Assembly (NCBI GenBank): GCA_035638255.1
Contig: DASRAJ010000082.1
Coordinates: 1 to 64,000, forward strand
Direction of reading: 5' to 3'
DNA length: 64,000 nt
Origin: DASRAJ01 sp035638255
Lineage (GTDB): Bacteria > Bacteroidota > Bacteroidia > Chitinophagales > UBA10324
The position numbers were made by a program, and so were the translations under genes. The notes below the pieces were generated by a model that saw only the letters and a list, made by a program, of their open reading frames with translations, had not been told where the DNA came from and made no database searches. Shown here in pieces: positions 1 to 8,259 of this stretch. Numbering within the stretch: the first letter of the stretch is position 1; each line of letters opens with the position of its first letter.

Positions 1-732
1 AAGGACTATGAAGCTACAGGAAGAATGATTCGCAGTTCAGGATTTGCTCAGAATTCCGATGGCACCATTACCGTTGGCGGCACAATTGATTATAATTCTC
101 CTGATCGCAGCGTCATCATCATGAACACAGATTCAATCGGAAATCTGAATTGGTCAAAATTGCTTTTGACTTCTGCTGACGCTGAGGAAGCCCGGGATTT
201 TAAGGCAACGCCCGACGGTGGATTTATTTTCTGTGGTGTTCGCGTAGAAAACGGAATCCAGCATCCGGAATTCACAAAGACAGATTTTGATGGAAACACT
301 AAGTGTGGCGATTCTGCTTTATCACTCGTGGTGACTGACATCACGCTAACTGAGCAGTCAGATTCCATGGAGGAAGTCACCACCGGCTTCAATTCCGGCG
401 ATAGCAGGTCATTTTCCCAAATGAATTATGATTCGCTGAGTGACCTGTGCCTTGCCACAGGAATTCATGATGTAAAAAATACTGAGTCAGTGATGTTGTT
501 TCCTGATCCCGCTTCTGATATGATCACGATCGTGTTTCCTGATCAATCGAATTTCAAAAGCGATGTCTCCATCTTTGATGCAACGGGAAAATTAGTGAGG
601 CACTTTATAAATGTTCATTCAGCACAACTCAAAATTCCCGTTGCAGAAATCGGTAGCGGTGGATTGTATTTCTGCCGTGTGATGACAAATGACCGGCAAA
701 TTTTTTCAGAAAAGTTTTTGATTCAGAGGTAA
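1..732 (+). CDS. T9SS type A secreted protein, 5' truncated by window edge
   Basis: The reading frame is open from base 1, so the true start lies upstream; the first in-frame ATG is at 25 and is probably internal. The body has the SDGTITVGG and DGGFIFCG phrases typical of extracellular repeat proteins of Bacteroidota that describe beta-propeller-like blades. The last ~80 residues form a type A sorting domain: a VMLFPDPASDMITI start, a central DATGKLVRHF strand, and a GGLYFCRVMTNDRQ...EKFLIQR end. The protein should be exported by Sec and then moved across the outer membrane by the T9SS, with the CTD cleaved. The passenger function is not recognisable. Confidence 0.85.
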   Translation, partial: KDYEATGRMIRSSGFAQNSDGTITVGGTIDYNSPDRSVIIMNTDSIGNLNWSKLLLTSADAEEARDFKATPDGGFIFCGVRVENGIQHPEFTKTDFDGNTKCGDSALSLVVTDITLTEQSDSMEEVTTGFNSGDSRSFSQMNYDSLSDLCLATGIHDVKNTESVMLFPDPASDMITIVFPDQSNFKSDVSIFDATGKLVRHFINVHSAQLKIPVAEIGSGGLYFCRVMTNDRQIFSEKFLIQR

Positions 733-803
733 ACTTGTATTCTCACCTCTTTTTTTGGGGCTGCTTAGAGACACTGTGATGGGTGTTGATAGGAAATAAT
801 AAA

Positions 804-1685
804 ATGACAGAACAAAAAATAGATACAGGGACACGGCTTGGCTCCATGGTCTTAGACCATGTTTTCATGACAATGATTTCAATGGTTTTCTTCCTGCCGG
901 GAATGATTTTAAATTTCGCCACTGCTTTTAAAGTAACTCACGAACAGACAAGTCCCGACATTTTTGGCGGCATGAGCTATCTCGGACTTTTAGGTTTTGC
1001 AATTTATTTCTGCAAGGACTGTATAAATGGACAAAGTATTGCAAAACGAATTTTGAAATTGCAGGTAGTTAACAACGCAACAGGACAAGTAGCATCCCCG
1101 CTGCGATGTTTTGTGCGAAACATCTTTTGCATTCTGTGGCCCATTGAAGTATTTGTTGCTATAGGAAATACAAGCAGGAGACTTGGTGACAGAGTTGCCG
1201 GAACAAAACTAATTCTCTTTGATCCAACCATAGAGCAACCCAAACTCAAGTTCGGTCAAATCGCAATTGCGTTAGCACTCGCCTGCGGTATTATGATTTT
1301 AATAATGCTTCCATTTCGTTCAATGCAATCAAAGCTGGGCGAACAAAAAATAAATTTTGTTGAGAGCTCCTACAACGAGCAAGAAAGCAAAGCCACTGAA
1401 AAACTTTTTGCCCATAGTTTAGGAAAAAACTTGTCTGCCGATGTCAGAGTTTATGACAAAATTCAGAACGAAAATCTAAAGTATGTTTCAATTATCTTCC
1501 GGCTTAAAGAAAATTATTTAGAGGACGATGACAATTTTGAGCAAGTGAAGTCAGCGACAGTTCCTTTGCTTCTAACAATGTTCCCTGAAAAAACTTTTGT
1601 AGGACAATTGAAGTATGTATTTGAAGAACCCGGTCACATGCAGATGCGAACCATGCCTTTAGATTGGAGAACAAAAAGTAAATAA
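804..1685 (+). CDS. RDD family membrane protein
   Basis: An RDD-family integral membrane protein of unknown function. The first conserved block is GTRLGSMVLDHVF (residues ~9-21) and the second is NTSRRLGDRVAGTKL (~122-136), the positions of the family's Arg and Asp residues. Hydrophobic segments lie at about 15-38, 57-70, 103-119 and 150-170. They are followed by a hydrophilic C-terminal tail of ~120 residues, longer than in minimal RDD proteins. The ATG at 804 is preferred because AGGA lies at 791-794; an in-frame GTG at 783 would add seven residues. It stands alone, downstream of a T9SS cargo gene and upstream of an inverted repeat that may end its transcript. Confidence 0.8.
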   Translation: MTEQKIDTGTRLGSMVLDHVFMTMISMVFFLPGMILNFATAFKVTHEQTSPDIFGGMSYLGLLGFAIYFCKDCINGQSIAKRILKLQVVNNATGQVASPLRCFVRNIFCILWPIEVFVAIGNTSRRLGDRVAGTKLILFDPTIEQPKLKFGQIAIALALACGIMILIMLPFRSMQSKLGEQKINFVESSYNEQESKATEKLFAHSLGKNLSADVRVYDKIQNENLKYVSIIFRLKENYLEDDDNFEQVKSATVPLLLTMFPEKTFVGQLKYVFEEPGHMQMRTMPLDWRTKSK

Positions 1686-1698
1686 CAGCAAATTTCCG

Positions 1699-1797
1699 CA
1701 CTCATTCGCTGCTCAAACACTCAGCTCTAAATGAGAAGGCGAGATATTTCATTGCTTATTTTTCCTGATTCTTAGCAGCGAATGAGTGAATTTTTTT
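1699..1797 (+). terminator. 15-bp perfect inverted repeat followed by a T run
   Basis: CACTCATTCGCTGCT at 1699-1713 is exactly complementary to 1774-1788 and is followed by TTTTTTT at 1791-1797. The loop is about 60 nt and contains a smaller CTCA/TGAG pairing. It sits 14 bp after the RDD gene stop. It could be an intrinsic terminator; the long loop is unusual, so it could also be a short mobile palindrome. Confidence 0.5.
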
Positions 1798-1838
1798 CTC
1801 TTTAAAAAATTCTCATCTTTAACTCCAATCTTCAACCC

Positions 1839-2372
1839 ATGAAAAAATCAATCCCTCTTCTCGCCTTACTCTGTTTCAGATTTTCACAAATCGTCTGTGC
1901 TCAAACTTTTGAAGTTCCTGACACCGTTGTCCTGAAAGTAGCAAGCGACTATAAAAAGTATGAGCCCGATATCCTTGCTGATACCAAATGGCTGATGTCG
2001 GTTCCCTATGGTACGCAGGTACAGGATTGGAATGAAGCTTCTGAATTTCTGAAGAAATGGGTGGATGGCAGCCCTGATGTGTTTGTAGATTATAATCAGG
2101 AGATTTTCGATTTCTCCAACAAGAATCCCGGTATTGTTACCTTATATACAGCAGGGTGTGTACGATATGTGCTGGAAAATAATTTCCCTAAGAAAACAAG
2201 AGAAGAACAAAAAGCAGGATTGCGTGCTATGATAAAGGGATATCAAAACGGCGCTCATATAAACAGAGATAAGAAAATGGAAGCTCTCATCGCCGCAGAT
2301 AAAAATGGTAAGTTAGATGATTGGCTGGAGAAGCATTTTCCGGTTGATCCGAAAAACCTTAACAAGCATTGA
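1839..2372 (+). CDS. Secreted hypothetical protein
   Basis: A 177-residue protein with a clear signal peptide (MKKSIPLLALLCF...VCAQ, predicted cleavage after about residue 21). The rest is soluble and alpha-rich, with no transmembrane segment and no T9SS sorting domain, so it is probably periplasmic. Phrases such as DILADTKWLMSVPYGTQVQDW and ALIAADKNGKLDDWLEKHFP do not match a family I can name. It lies between the RDD gene and a T9SS cargo gene with no tight spacing to either, so it is probably transcribed alone. Confidence 0.7.
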   Translation: MKKSIPLLALLCFRFSQIVCAQTFEVPDTVVLKVASDYKKYEPDILADTKWLMSVPYGTQVQDWNEASEFLKKWVDGSPDVFVDYNQEIFDFSNKNPGIVTLYTAGCVRYVLENNFPKKTREEQKAGLRAMIKGYQNGAHINRDKKMEALIAADKNGKLDDWLEKHFPVDPKNLNKH

Positions 2373-2442
2373 GATGCTACCCGCACATGCCCTTCTTTCC
2401 TTATTCCATGAAATATTTTCTCACGTTCATGTAAAATACTCT

Positions 2443-2450
2443 TAGCTTTG
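2443..2450 (+). promoter_or_regulatory. Bacteroidota -7 promoter element (TAGCTTTG)
   Basis: TAGCTTTG matches the TAnnTTTG -7 consensus of Bacteroidota. It lies 24 bp upstream of the ATG at 2474, which would give a very short leader. No convincing -33 TTG is seen at the usual spacing. Confidence 0.45.
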
Positions 2451-2473
2451 TTACTCACTTAAAATTTCCCCCT

Positions 2474-3331
2474 ATGAAATTTTACTCTCGCTGTATTCGC
2501 AACATCATGATGACATCCTGCCTTCTTCTTACTTTAATCATCAGCACTTCTACTGCTCAGATATCTCTCGAATTTACGTATCCTAATGGCGGTCAAAAAT
2601 TATCCATGGTCAACCTCGAGGAAGCAGGTCCCACATACATTGAGGTTTACCGACAATATTATAACTATCGCTATATCTCGTTCTACCATGCCAATCATTC
2701 ATTCTGGTTTAATATTGACGTCAATCCATTGCCCCGGTTTTCACCATGCGGGGGTGTTGATAGTTTTTTCTATTTCACGCCGCTTTATATTTCACAGCAT
2801 CTCTTCGACGATGATGATGGCATTGAATTTATTTATACCATCAGTTCAGAGTGTAACTGGTTCACCGGCATTTACAATGACGATGGAACTCCTATCCTTG
2901 AGGTGGATAGTGCTTCAGCTCTTGTACCGGTAAATGTTCCGCAAGCATGGCGACCGATTTATAACACTCCCTACGGAACAAAATTGATTCTCTATATGCA
3001 GAATGGCTCAGCACGTGTATATTCTTTACCGGGAACACTTGAATCAGGTATAGATGAAATGCAGACACAGGGAACTGACGATTATTTGCGTGCATATCCG
3101 AATCCCTCTTTCTATCAAACCACGATTGACTTCACCTTACCTGAAGAGATAAACCAGGCAATGATTGTGATTACTGACCTCAACGGACATGAACTGCAGC
3201 AATATGCGGTTGACAAGACATTTGGAAATTTATATATCAACCAATCAGATGTTGCACCGGGTACTTACATCTATTCATTAATGCATGACGGGGAGGTGCT
3301 CGACTCACAGAAGATTGTGCTGGCAAAGTAA
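2474..3331 (+). CDS. T9SS type A sorting domain protein
   Basis: A 285-residue secreted protein. It has an N-terminal signal peptide ending near STAQIS (residues ~1-29). The passenger of ~170 residues begins LEFTYPNGGQKLSM and is rich in Tyr and Asp. The type A sorting domain runs from about residue 205 (LRAYPNPSFYQTTIDFTLPE) to the C-terminus (SQKIVLAK), with the usual ITDLNGHEL central strand and PGTYIYSL turn. The passenger resembles no enzyme family I recognise and may be a beta-sandwich. The gene has its own -7 element and looks monocistronic. Confidence 0.85.
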   Translation: MKFYSRCIRNIMMTSCLLLTLIISTSTAQISLEFTYPNGGQKLSMVNLEEAGPTYIEVYRQYYNYRYISFYHANHSFWFNIDVNPLPRFSPCGGVDSFFYFTPLYISQHLFDDDDGIEFIYTISSECNWFTGIYNDDGTPILEVDSASALVPVNVPQAWRPIYNTPYGTKLILYMQNGSARVYSLPGTLESGIDEMQTQGTDDYLRAYPNPSFYQTTIDFTLPEEINQAMIVITDLNGHELQQYAVDKTFGNLYINQSDVAPGTYIYSLMHDGEVLDSQKIVLAK

Positions 3332-3373
3332 CCTTTAAATTATCATCGGAAGAGATCATCTCACCATTGCAGT

Positions 3374-4018
3374 TCAATCCTCTTTCTGCTTTCTTCTTAT
3401 AATAATAAACAGAACCCCCGCAATAATAATCATTGCCGCAATAAATATGATGTGCTGTACTGATTTCATTTTTAATGAAATCTTATCGAGACTCTCATGA
3501 AATACAAATCCGAGCGAAAGATAGATCGCTGTAAATGCCACCATGCTTATACTATTGTACAGCAAAAAACTTTTGAAAGATAATTTCATTCCCCCGGCCA
3601 ATATGGGCCCAAACATTCGCACACGTGGAATAAAGTTCAGGACCATCAGCGTTTTGAGCATGTGTGTTTTTAATTTTTTTTTATATGACTTTACAAATGA
3701 AGACTCTGATCTTTTTATCTTTTTCCTGATCAAAGCACTTCCGGACCGGGCGAGATAATAATAAAAAATATCCACAGCAATAAAGCCCGCCGCTGATGCA
3801 ACGCCGGCAAATACCGGGTTAAAGACGTGATGTGCCGCGAGATAGCCAATAACAAGCAAAGAAATTTCAGAGGGAATAGGGTTGAGCTGATTGAAAGTAA
3901 TGAACCAAATAAAGATTCCGATTGAACCCCAATGACTGATGTACTCGCGGAATTCCGGAGTATTGGCAAGTGAGATAAGAGCAAGAAGCATCCGGAAAGT
4001 CAGCAAAAGAATTGCCAC
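3374..4018 (-). CDS. DedA/VTT-family membrane protein
   Basis: A 214-residue polytopic membrane protein of the DedA (SNARE-associated, VTT) family. DedA proteins support membrane homeostasis and some have been linked to undecaprenyl-phosphate or phospholipid translocation. Family blocks visible are FNQLNPIPSEISLLVIGYLA near residues 43-62, with the re-entrant Pro-x-Pro/Glu, and FIPRVRMFGPILAGG near residue 130, corresponding to the family's F-x-R-F/V-x-P-x-x-R region. A basic loop (RKKIKRSESS) separates the halves and a hydrophobic helix precedes a charged tail. The first ATG was used. It is convergent with the preceding T9SS gene. Confidence 0.75.
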   Translation of the reverse strand: MAILLLTFRMLLALISLANTPEFREYISHWGSIGIFIWFITFNQLNPIPSEISLLVIGYLAAHHVFNPVFAGVASAAGFIAVDIFYYYLARSGSALIRKKIKRSESSFVKSYKKKLKTHMLKTLMVLNFIPRVRMFGPILAGGMKLSFKSFLLYNSISMVAFTAIYLSLGFVFHESLDKISLKMKSVQHIIFIAAMIIIAGVLFIIIRRKQKED

Positions 4019-4067
4019 TATGAAAACTGACGGCTTAAGCGGCTCTTATTCCTAACCTGCACTATAC

Positions 4068-5693
4068 CTAAGGTATTTGGTGAACGGGAAGAATAACATG
4101 AAACGATGCTCCTTCGTTTTCTTTTCCCTCACCATAAATCGCACCATGATGGATGTTGATAATCTTGCGGCACAACGCCAGCCCTATTCCGGTTCCTGCA
4201 TATTTAACACGCGCATTTAGCCGCTGAAAGATCAGGAATATCTGTTCTGCAAAATTTTGGTTGAAGCCGATGCCATTATCTGAAAAAATGATCTCGCAAT
4301 AGGAAATAGTTGAATCGAGCATGCGCTGGTTCACTTCATCTGCAGACAGCAATCGCGATCTAATATCAATAGTACAGGTTACTCCTTCTCTGCAAAACTT
4401 CAGACTATTATTTATCAGGTTATGGAAAAGCTGGTGCATCTGGAGTGGAATGACATCTATCGAGGGAAGAAGCTGCGTGTTTATACTCGCTTTCTTTTCA
4501 GCAATCAGAATGTCAAGATCGGTGATCACACTTTCCAAAATCTCATTGAGATCAGTTTTTATAAATGGCTCTTCCACGTGAGTCAGAAGTGAATAATTAA
4601 GCACGTCCTGAATCAGCATCTCCATGCGGGCGGCGGAGGTTGTAATTTTCTCAAGATAGAGCTTACTCGTTTCATCCAACCTTCCATTACTTGATTGCTG
4701 CAGGCGATCACTAAAAGTTTTTATTTTCCTCAGAGGTTCCTGTAAATCATGAGAAGCTGCATAAGCAAATTGCTCAAGCAGTTGATTCGAATGCTGCAAA
4801 GCGAGGTTGGCTTCGTTTAGATCTTTTGTTCTCTCAGCCACGCGGCGCTCCAGTTCTTCTGAAATCATTTTAGTCTCATGAATGTCAGTACAGGTTCCGA
4901 ACCATTTCACAATATTGTTCTCCAAATCCCTGATTGGCAACGCTCTTCCAAGAAACCATCTATAGCTACCAGGATGTGTTTTGTCTTTAAATCTATATTC
5001 AATCTGATAAGGGTTACCCGTACGGATTGAATCGTAATATGTATCATGGCAAATCTTAACATCATCAGGATGAAGAATCGGGAGAAAGCTGTCATTGCTT
5101 ACACCTTTTTCGAAGCCAGTGTATTCGTACCATTGTTTATTATAATAATCCAAATAACCATCCGGTCTTGCCGTCCATACAATCTGCGGCACCAAATCAG
5201 CCAGGTCACGGAATTGTTGTTCACTTTCCCTCAATGCAATTTCGATATTTCTATAGTCAGTAATATCCACGAGCATGTTAACAGCTTCCACTACAGCCCC
5301 TGACGCGTCAAAGATAGGTCGTGGGTGAGGTAAAACGTTGCGCCGAACTCCGTCAGGACGCTCAATCACAATCTCTACACCATAGACCGGCCGGCCTTCC
5401 TTCAACGCGATTGCCATGGGGCACGTATCGAGTGAAAGTCGTGTGCCATCAGGTTTATAAATGCGCCATGAACCGCACCACAGGTCTTTCCCAATTTCCG
5501 GTTCTCTTCCCCATAATATAGCTGCAGCTTTATTATAATACTGAATATATCCCCGGGCATCGCAGGTATATATAGCCGCCGGTAATCCTTGCACAAGCTG
5601 ACGATGGCGATATTCGCTTTCGCTTAAAGAATCGAAAAGTTGCCGCTGTTGAAGCTCTCTAATCTCTTTTGACAGTTCTTGTTGCGATTCCAT
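4068..5693 (-). CDS. PAS-domain sensor histidine kinase
   Basis: A 541-residue cytoplasmic kinase with no transmembrane segment. Order: a short coiled coil (1-25), PAS1 (~28-145), PAS2 (~157-275, with its PAC region), a coiled coil (~278-305), a HisKA dimerisation helix with phospho-acceptor His315 in ASHDLQEPLRKI, and an HATPase_c domain. The HATPase_c domain has N box HNLINNSLKF (424-433), G1 DNGIGF (472-477), an F box around 486-492 and G2 GTGIGLAL (500-507). All catalytic motifs are intact. The HDLQEPLR type is common in phytochrome-like kinases that pair with Rcp1-type regulators. A single-domain regulator is encoded divergently at 6008 and is the likely partner. The stimulus is unknown. 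Confidence 0.92.
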   Translation of the reverse strand: MESQQELSKEIRELQQRQLFDSLSESEYRHRQLVQGLPAAIYTCDARGYIQYYNKAAAILWGREPEIGKDLWCGSWRIYKPDGTRLSLDTCPMAIALKEGRPVYGVEIVIERPDGVRRNVLPHPRPIFDASGAVVEAVNMLVDITDYRNIEIALRESEQQFRDLADLVPQIVWTARPDGYLDYYNKQWYEYTGFEKGVSNDSFLPILHPDDVKICHDTYYDSIRTGNPYQIEYRFKDKTHPGSYRWFLGRALPIRDLENNIVKWFGTCTDIHETKMISEELERRVAERTKDLNEANLALQHSNQLLEQFAYAASHDLQEPLRKIKTFSDRLQQSSNGRLDETSKLYLEKITTSAARMEMLIQDVLNYSLLTHVEEPFIKTDLNEILESVITDLDILIAEKKASINTQLLPSIDVIPLQMHQLFHNLINNSLKFCREGVTCTIDIRSRLLSADEVNQRMLDSTISYCEIIFSDNGIGFNQNFAEQIFLIFQRLNARVKYAGTGIGLALCRKIINIHHGAIYGEGKENEGASFHVILPVHQIP

Positions 5694-5988
5694 CGGCAGG
5701 TGCTTTGGTATTTTTTATAAGGAAAATTTACTGATGGTTATACTGAATCAATAGATTTTGTGATTAACAAAAATTCCTCCACCAAAAAATCCGGCAACAA
5801 GGACTTGATTAGTATGGAAGTAGGATTCTTTGAAAGCCTGCGCATCATACAGCAAGGGAAGAAAATTCCCCACCTCAGCACTCGCCTCTCCCCCAAGTTT
5901 ACCCTAAAGGCAAAATACCCCCTCCTGAAAAAACAACTTCAGTTAGCAACACCCTGCTTAACTCAATAAATGGCCGCTGATAAATATT

Positions 5989-5996
5989 TAAATTTG
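5989..5996 (+). promoter_or_regulatory. -7 promoter element (TAAATTTG) in a 314-bp divergent region
   Basis: TAAATTTG matches the TAnnTTTG consensus and ends 11 bp before the ATG at 6008. The rest of 5694-6007, between the kinase and the regulator, shows no convincing gene and presumably holds both promoters. Confidence 0.45.
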
Positions 5997-6007
5997 CGAA
6001 TCAAATT

Positions 6008-6427
6008 ATGAGGATGAAAAAATCTAAAATTTTATTTATTGCGGATGATGATCAGGATGATATCGAGCTTTTTATGGAAGCAGTAAATGAAATTGACGGA
6101 TCTATTCAATGCTATAGTGCTATTGACGGTGAAGACGCATTAAAGAAATTAAGAGATATGCTTCCCGGCTTACCGGACATAATTTTCCTGGATCTGAATA
6201 TGCCGCGCATCAATGGTAAACAATGTCTCGCTGAAATAAAGAAAATTGAAAAACTGAGTGGTGTTGCCGTAGTTATTTATTCTACCTCTTCCATTCAGCA
6301 TGATATTGATGAAGCACGAAAATTAGGGGCAGCTTGTTTTCTTACGAAACCATCCAGCTTCAGCGAGCTTTGCAAAGAGTTATCGAACATTATTTCGTCG
6401 ATGAAACCTTTGCTTGTTGAAGGATGA
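6008..6427 (+). CDS. Single-domain response regulator (Rcp1 type)
   Basis: A stand-alone receiver domain of 139 residues with no output domain. The acidic pocket is DDD at 13-15, the phospho-acceptor is Asp62 in FLDLNMPRINGKQ, the Thr/Ser switch is in YSTSS (91-95) and the conserved Lys is Lys114 in TKPSS. Rcp1-type receivers typically accept phosphate from PAS or phytochrome kinases and act through protein contacts. The divergent kinase at 4068-5693 is the probable donor. An alternative ATG lies two codons downstream. The 3' end overlaps the convergent HD gene by 38 bp. Confidence 0.9.
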   Translation: MRMKKSKILFIADDDQDDIELFMEAVNEIDGSIQCYSAIDGEDALKKLRDMLPGLPDIIFLDLNMPRINGKQCLAEIKKIEKLSGVAVVIYSTSSIQHDIDEARKLGAACFLTKPSSFSELCKELSNIISSMKPLLVEG

Positions 6428-7001
6428 TGTATCCGATCACATCTTCTAAAGGGAGCTTTGCACGTTCGCATGCATCCCGAATTTCATCGCGGGAAACATT
6501 CGCGGCAAACGTTTTTTCTTTCAATCGCTTTATCACCCCTTTCACTTCCATGCCTTCGTAGCCATTGGGCCGCATAAGAGAATAGGCATGAATAAATCCG
6601 GATAACTCATCGAAGGCATAAAGCATTTTATCCATCGCCGAAACCGGCTCTACTCCAAAATATTTTGGGCCATGTGAAGCGATGGCATGAATAATTTCAG
6701 GATCAACACTTCTTCGTTCCAATTCTTCCACAATCAGGCGGCAATGATCATCCGGCCATTGATCCCAGTCTGCATCATGAAGAAGACCGGCAAGCTCCCA
6801 TCGCCATTGATCGTCTTCGTCAAGTAATTCTTTTTCTTTAGCCCAGCTCTTCATCAGGTGAGCAACCTGCTTCATGTGCAATTTCAGGCGATCATTTTTC
6901 ACCCAGTCATTGAAAAGTTGATCAGCCTCATCACGGCTAAGAACATTTCCGGCATTGACTGGATTTCCGAATTCGCTTCTACCAAGTGAATGTGATTCCA
7001 T
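6390..7001 (-). CDS. HD-domain metal-dependent hydrolase
   Basis: A 203-residue protein with an HD phosphohydrolase fold. Likely metal ligands are His42 (KLHMKQVAHLM), the His75-Asp76 pair in AGLLHDADWD, His105 and His110 in the IHAIASHG segment, and Asp131 in AFDELSG. Proteins of this subgroup are usually annotated as HDIG or metal-dependent phosphohydrolases; the substrate is unknown. It lacks any sensory or synthetase domain. Its coding end overlaps the response regulator tail-to-tail by 38 bp, so the two transcripts share complementary 3' ends. Confidence 0.8.
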   Translation of the reverse strand: MESHSLGRSEFGNPVNAGNVLSRDEADQLFNDWVKNDRLKLHMKQVAHLMKSWAKEKELLDEDDQWRWELAGLLHDADWDQWPDDHCRLIVEELERRSVDPEIIHAIASHGPKYFGVEPVSAMDKMLYAFDELSGFIHAYSLMRPNGYEGMEVKGVIKRLKEKTFAANVSRDEIRDACERAKLPLEDVIGYIILQQAKVSSTK

Positions 7002-7017
7002 TGAAATTGCTTAATGG

Positions 7018-7033
7018 TCCCGATTGATCGGGA
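7018..7033. repeat. Palindrome TCCCGATTGATCGGGA, copy 1
   Basis: A perfect 7-bp inverted repeat around a TG spacer. The identical 16-mer recurs at 8233-8248, so the two copies bracket lptB and its flanking low-complexity DNA. Confidence 0.7.
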
Positions 7034-7188
7034 TGGTTAAATTGTTGCACGCTAAGAAAAGCAATTTAGCAATTAAACAATCAGGCAATTATGACGCAAG
7101 AAACAAGAACCATATAATATTCATTCTTGATTCTTGGCTCAACGACCAATGACTATTAACTAATGACAATTCACCATTCATCATTCAC
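7034..7188. repeat. Low-complexity intergenic word array upstream of lptB
   Basis: This stretch is built from repeated short words such as GCAATT, CAAGAA and AATGAC/CATTCA. It includes an imperfect inverted pair, CAAGAAACAAGAACC against TTCTTGATTCTTGG, near 7101-7140. No gene is seen. Confidence 0.5.
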
Positions 7189-7196
7189 TAACTTTG
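7189..7196 (+). promoter_or_regulatory. -7 promoter element (TAACTTTG) of lptB
   Basis: TAACTTTG fits TAnnTTTG and ends 7 bp before the lptB ATG at 7204, implying an almost leaderless transcript. No clear -33 TTG is visible; the upstream DNA is simple-sequence. Confidence 0.45.
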
Positions 7197-7203
7197 CCCA
7201 CTC

Positions 7204-7941
7204 ATGATCCTTCGAACAGAAAATTTAGTCAAGAGTTACCGCCGCCGCAGCGTTGTGAATCATGTCTCTGTGCGGGTAGAACAAGGAGAGATCGTTGGCT
7301 TGCTGGGTCCGAACGGGGCAGGAAAGACCACCACATTCTACATGATCGTTGGTTTAGTGCGACCTGAAGAAGGAAATATTTTTTTGGATGATCTCGATAT
7401 CACCCATCAGCCCATGTACAAGCGGGCACAGGAAGGCCTTGGCTATTTGCCGCAGGAACCGTCCATTTTTCGTAAGATGACGGTTGAAGATAACATTGCT
7501 GCAGTGCTTGAGTTTACTGATCTTTCCAGATCGCAACAAAAGGAAAAACTCGAATCATTGCTTGATGAATTCGGACTGAACCAGGTCAGAAAAAACCGCG
7601 GCGATCTCTTATCAGGTGGTGAAAGAAGAAGAACAGAAATTGCGCGTGCCCTCGCCGTTGATCCCAAATTTATGCTGCTTGATGAGCCCTTCGCCGGTAT
7701 TGATCCTATTGCTGTTGAAGACATTCAAACCATCGTGGCGAAACTCAAGTTCAAAAACATCGGTATCCTCATCACCGATCACAATGTTCAGGAAACGCTC
7801 TCGATCACCGATCGCGCGTATCTTTTATTCGAGGGAAAAATTTTGAAACAAGGCACTGCCGAAGAACTCGCCGCCGATGAACAAGTCCGCAGCGTGTATC
7901 TCGGAAGAAATTTTGAGCTGCGGAAAAAGCTGGTGTTTTGA
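7204..7941 (+). CDS. lptB: LPS export ABC transporter ATP-binding protein LptB
   Basis: A 245-residue ABC ATPase. Walker A is GPNGAGKT (35-42), the Q-loop is Gln84, the signature is LSGGE (136-140), Walker B is FMLLDEP (156-162) and the switch His is His193 in TDHN. The LPQEPSIFRKMTVEDNI segment and the C-terminal region fit LptB rather than other importers or exporters. LptB powers LptFG to extract lipopolysaccharide from the inner membrane and drive it along the Lpt bridge. The membrane partners are not in this window, as is common where lptB is unlinked. Flanking low-complexity DNA on both sides isolates it from its neighbours. Confidence 0.93.
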   Translation: MILRTENLVKSYRRRSVVNHVSVRVEQGEIVGLLGPNGAGKTTTFYMIVGLVRPEEGNIFLDDLDITHQPMYKRAQEGLGYLPQEPSIFRKMTVEDNIAAVLEFTDLSRSQQKEKLESLLDEFGLNQVRKNRGDLLSGGERRRTEIARALAVDPKFMLLDEPFAGIDPIAVEDIQTIVAKLKFKNIGILITDHNVQETLSITDRAYLLFEGKILKQGTAEELAADEQVRSVYLGRNFELRKKLVF

Positions 7942-8232
7942 TTCGCGAATCGCGATACGCGTAACGCGGTTCGCGACACGATTCGATGCACGTAGCACGA
8001 TTCACGATTAGAGTTAACGCGATTCACGATTCGCTCCAGTTAGGCTGCCCCATTGCCAACTGCCAATCGCATACTAAGTCGTAGTACGTAAATCGTATAT
8101 CGTTTTTTTGCCTGCTGCCAATTGCCTACTGCCTACTTTTTCACTTTGCCTACTGCCTACACTTTTCGTATTTTGCCAACTGCCAACTGCACACTGCCAA
8201 CTCTTTTCTTTACCTTGCCTACTGCAAATTGC
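7942..8232. repeat. Degenerate tandem word arrays after lptB
   Basis: There are two blocks. The first (about 7942-8035) repeats variants of CGATTCACGATTCG. The second (about 8045-8232) repeats TGCCAACTGCCAAC and TGCCTACTGCCTAC words. No gene is present. The sequence is unlike neighbouring coding DNA and resembles the simple-word intergenic arrays seen in other Bacteroidota. Confidence 0.65.
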
Positions 8233-8248
8233 TCCCGATTGATCGGGA
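8233..8248. repeat. Palindrome TCCCGATTGATCGGGA, copy 2
   Basis: Identical to the copy at 7018-7033. It lies 11 bp upstream of the GH3-family start codon. Confidence 0.7.
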
Positions 8249-8259
8249 CCTACTGATTC

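Noticed and set aside
5760..5969. A 69-codon ORF between the kinase and the response regulator
   Set aside because: Basic, without family similarity, and lying in a divergent promoter region; no start context supports it.
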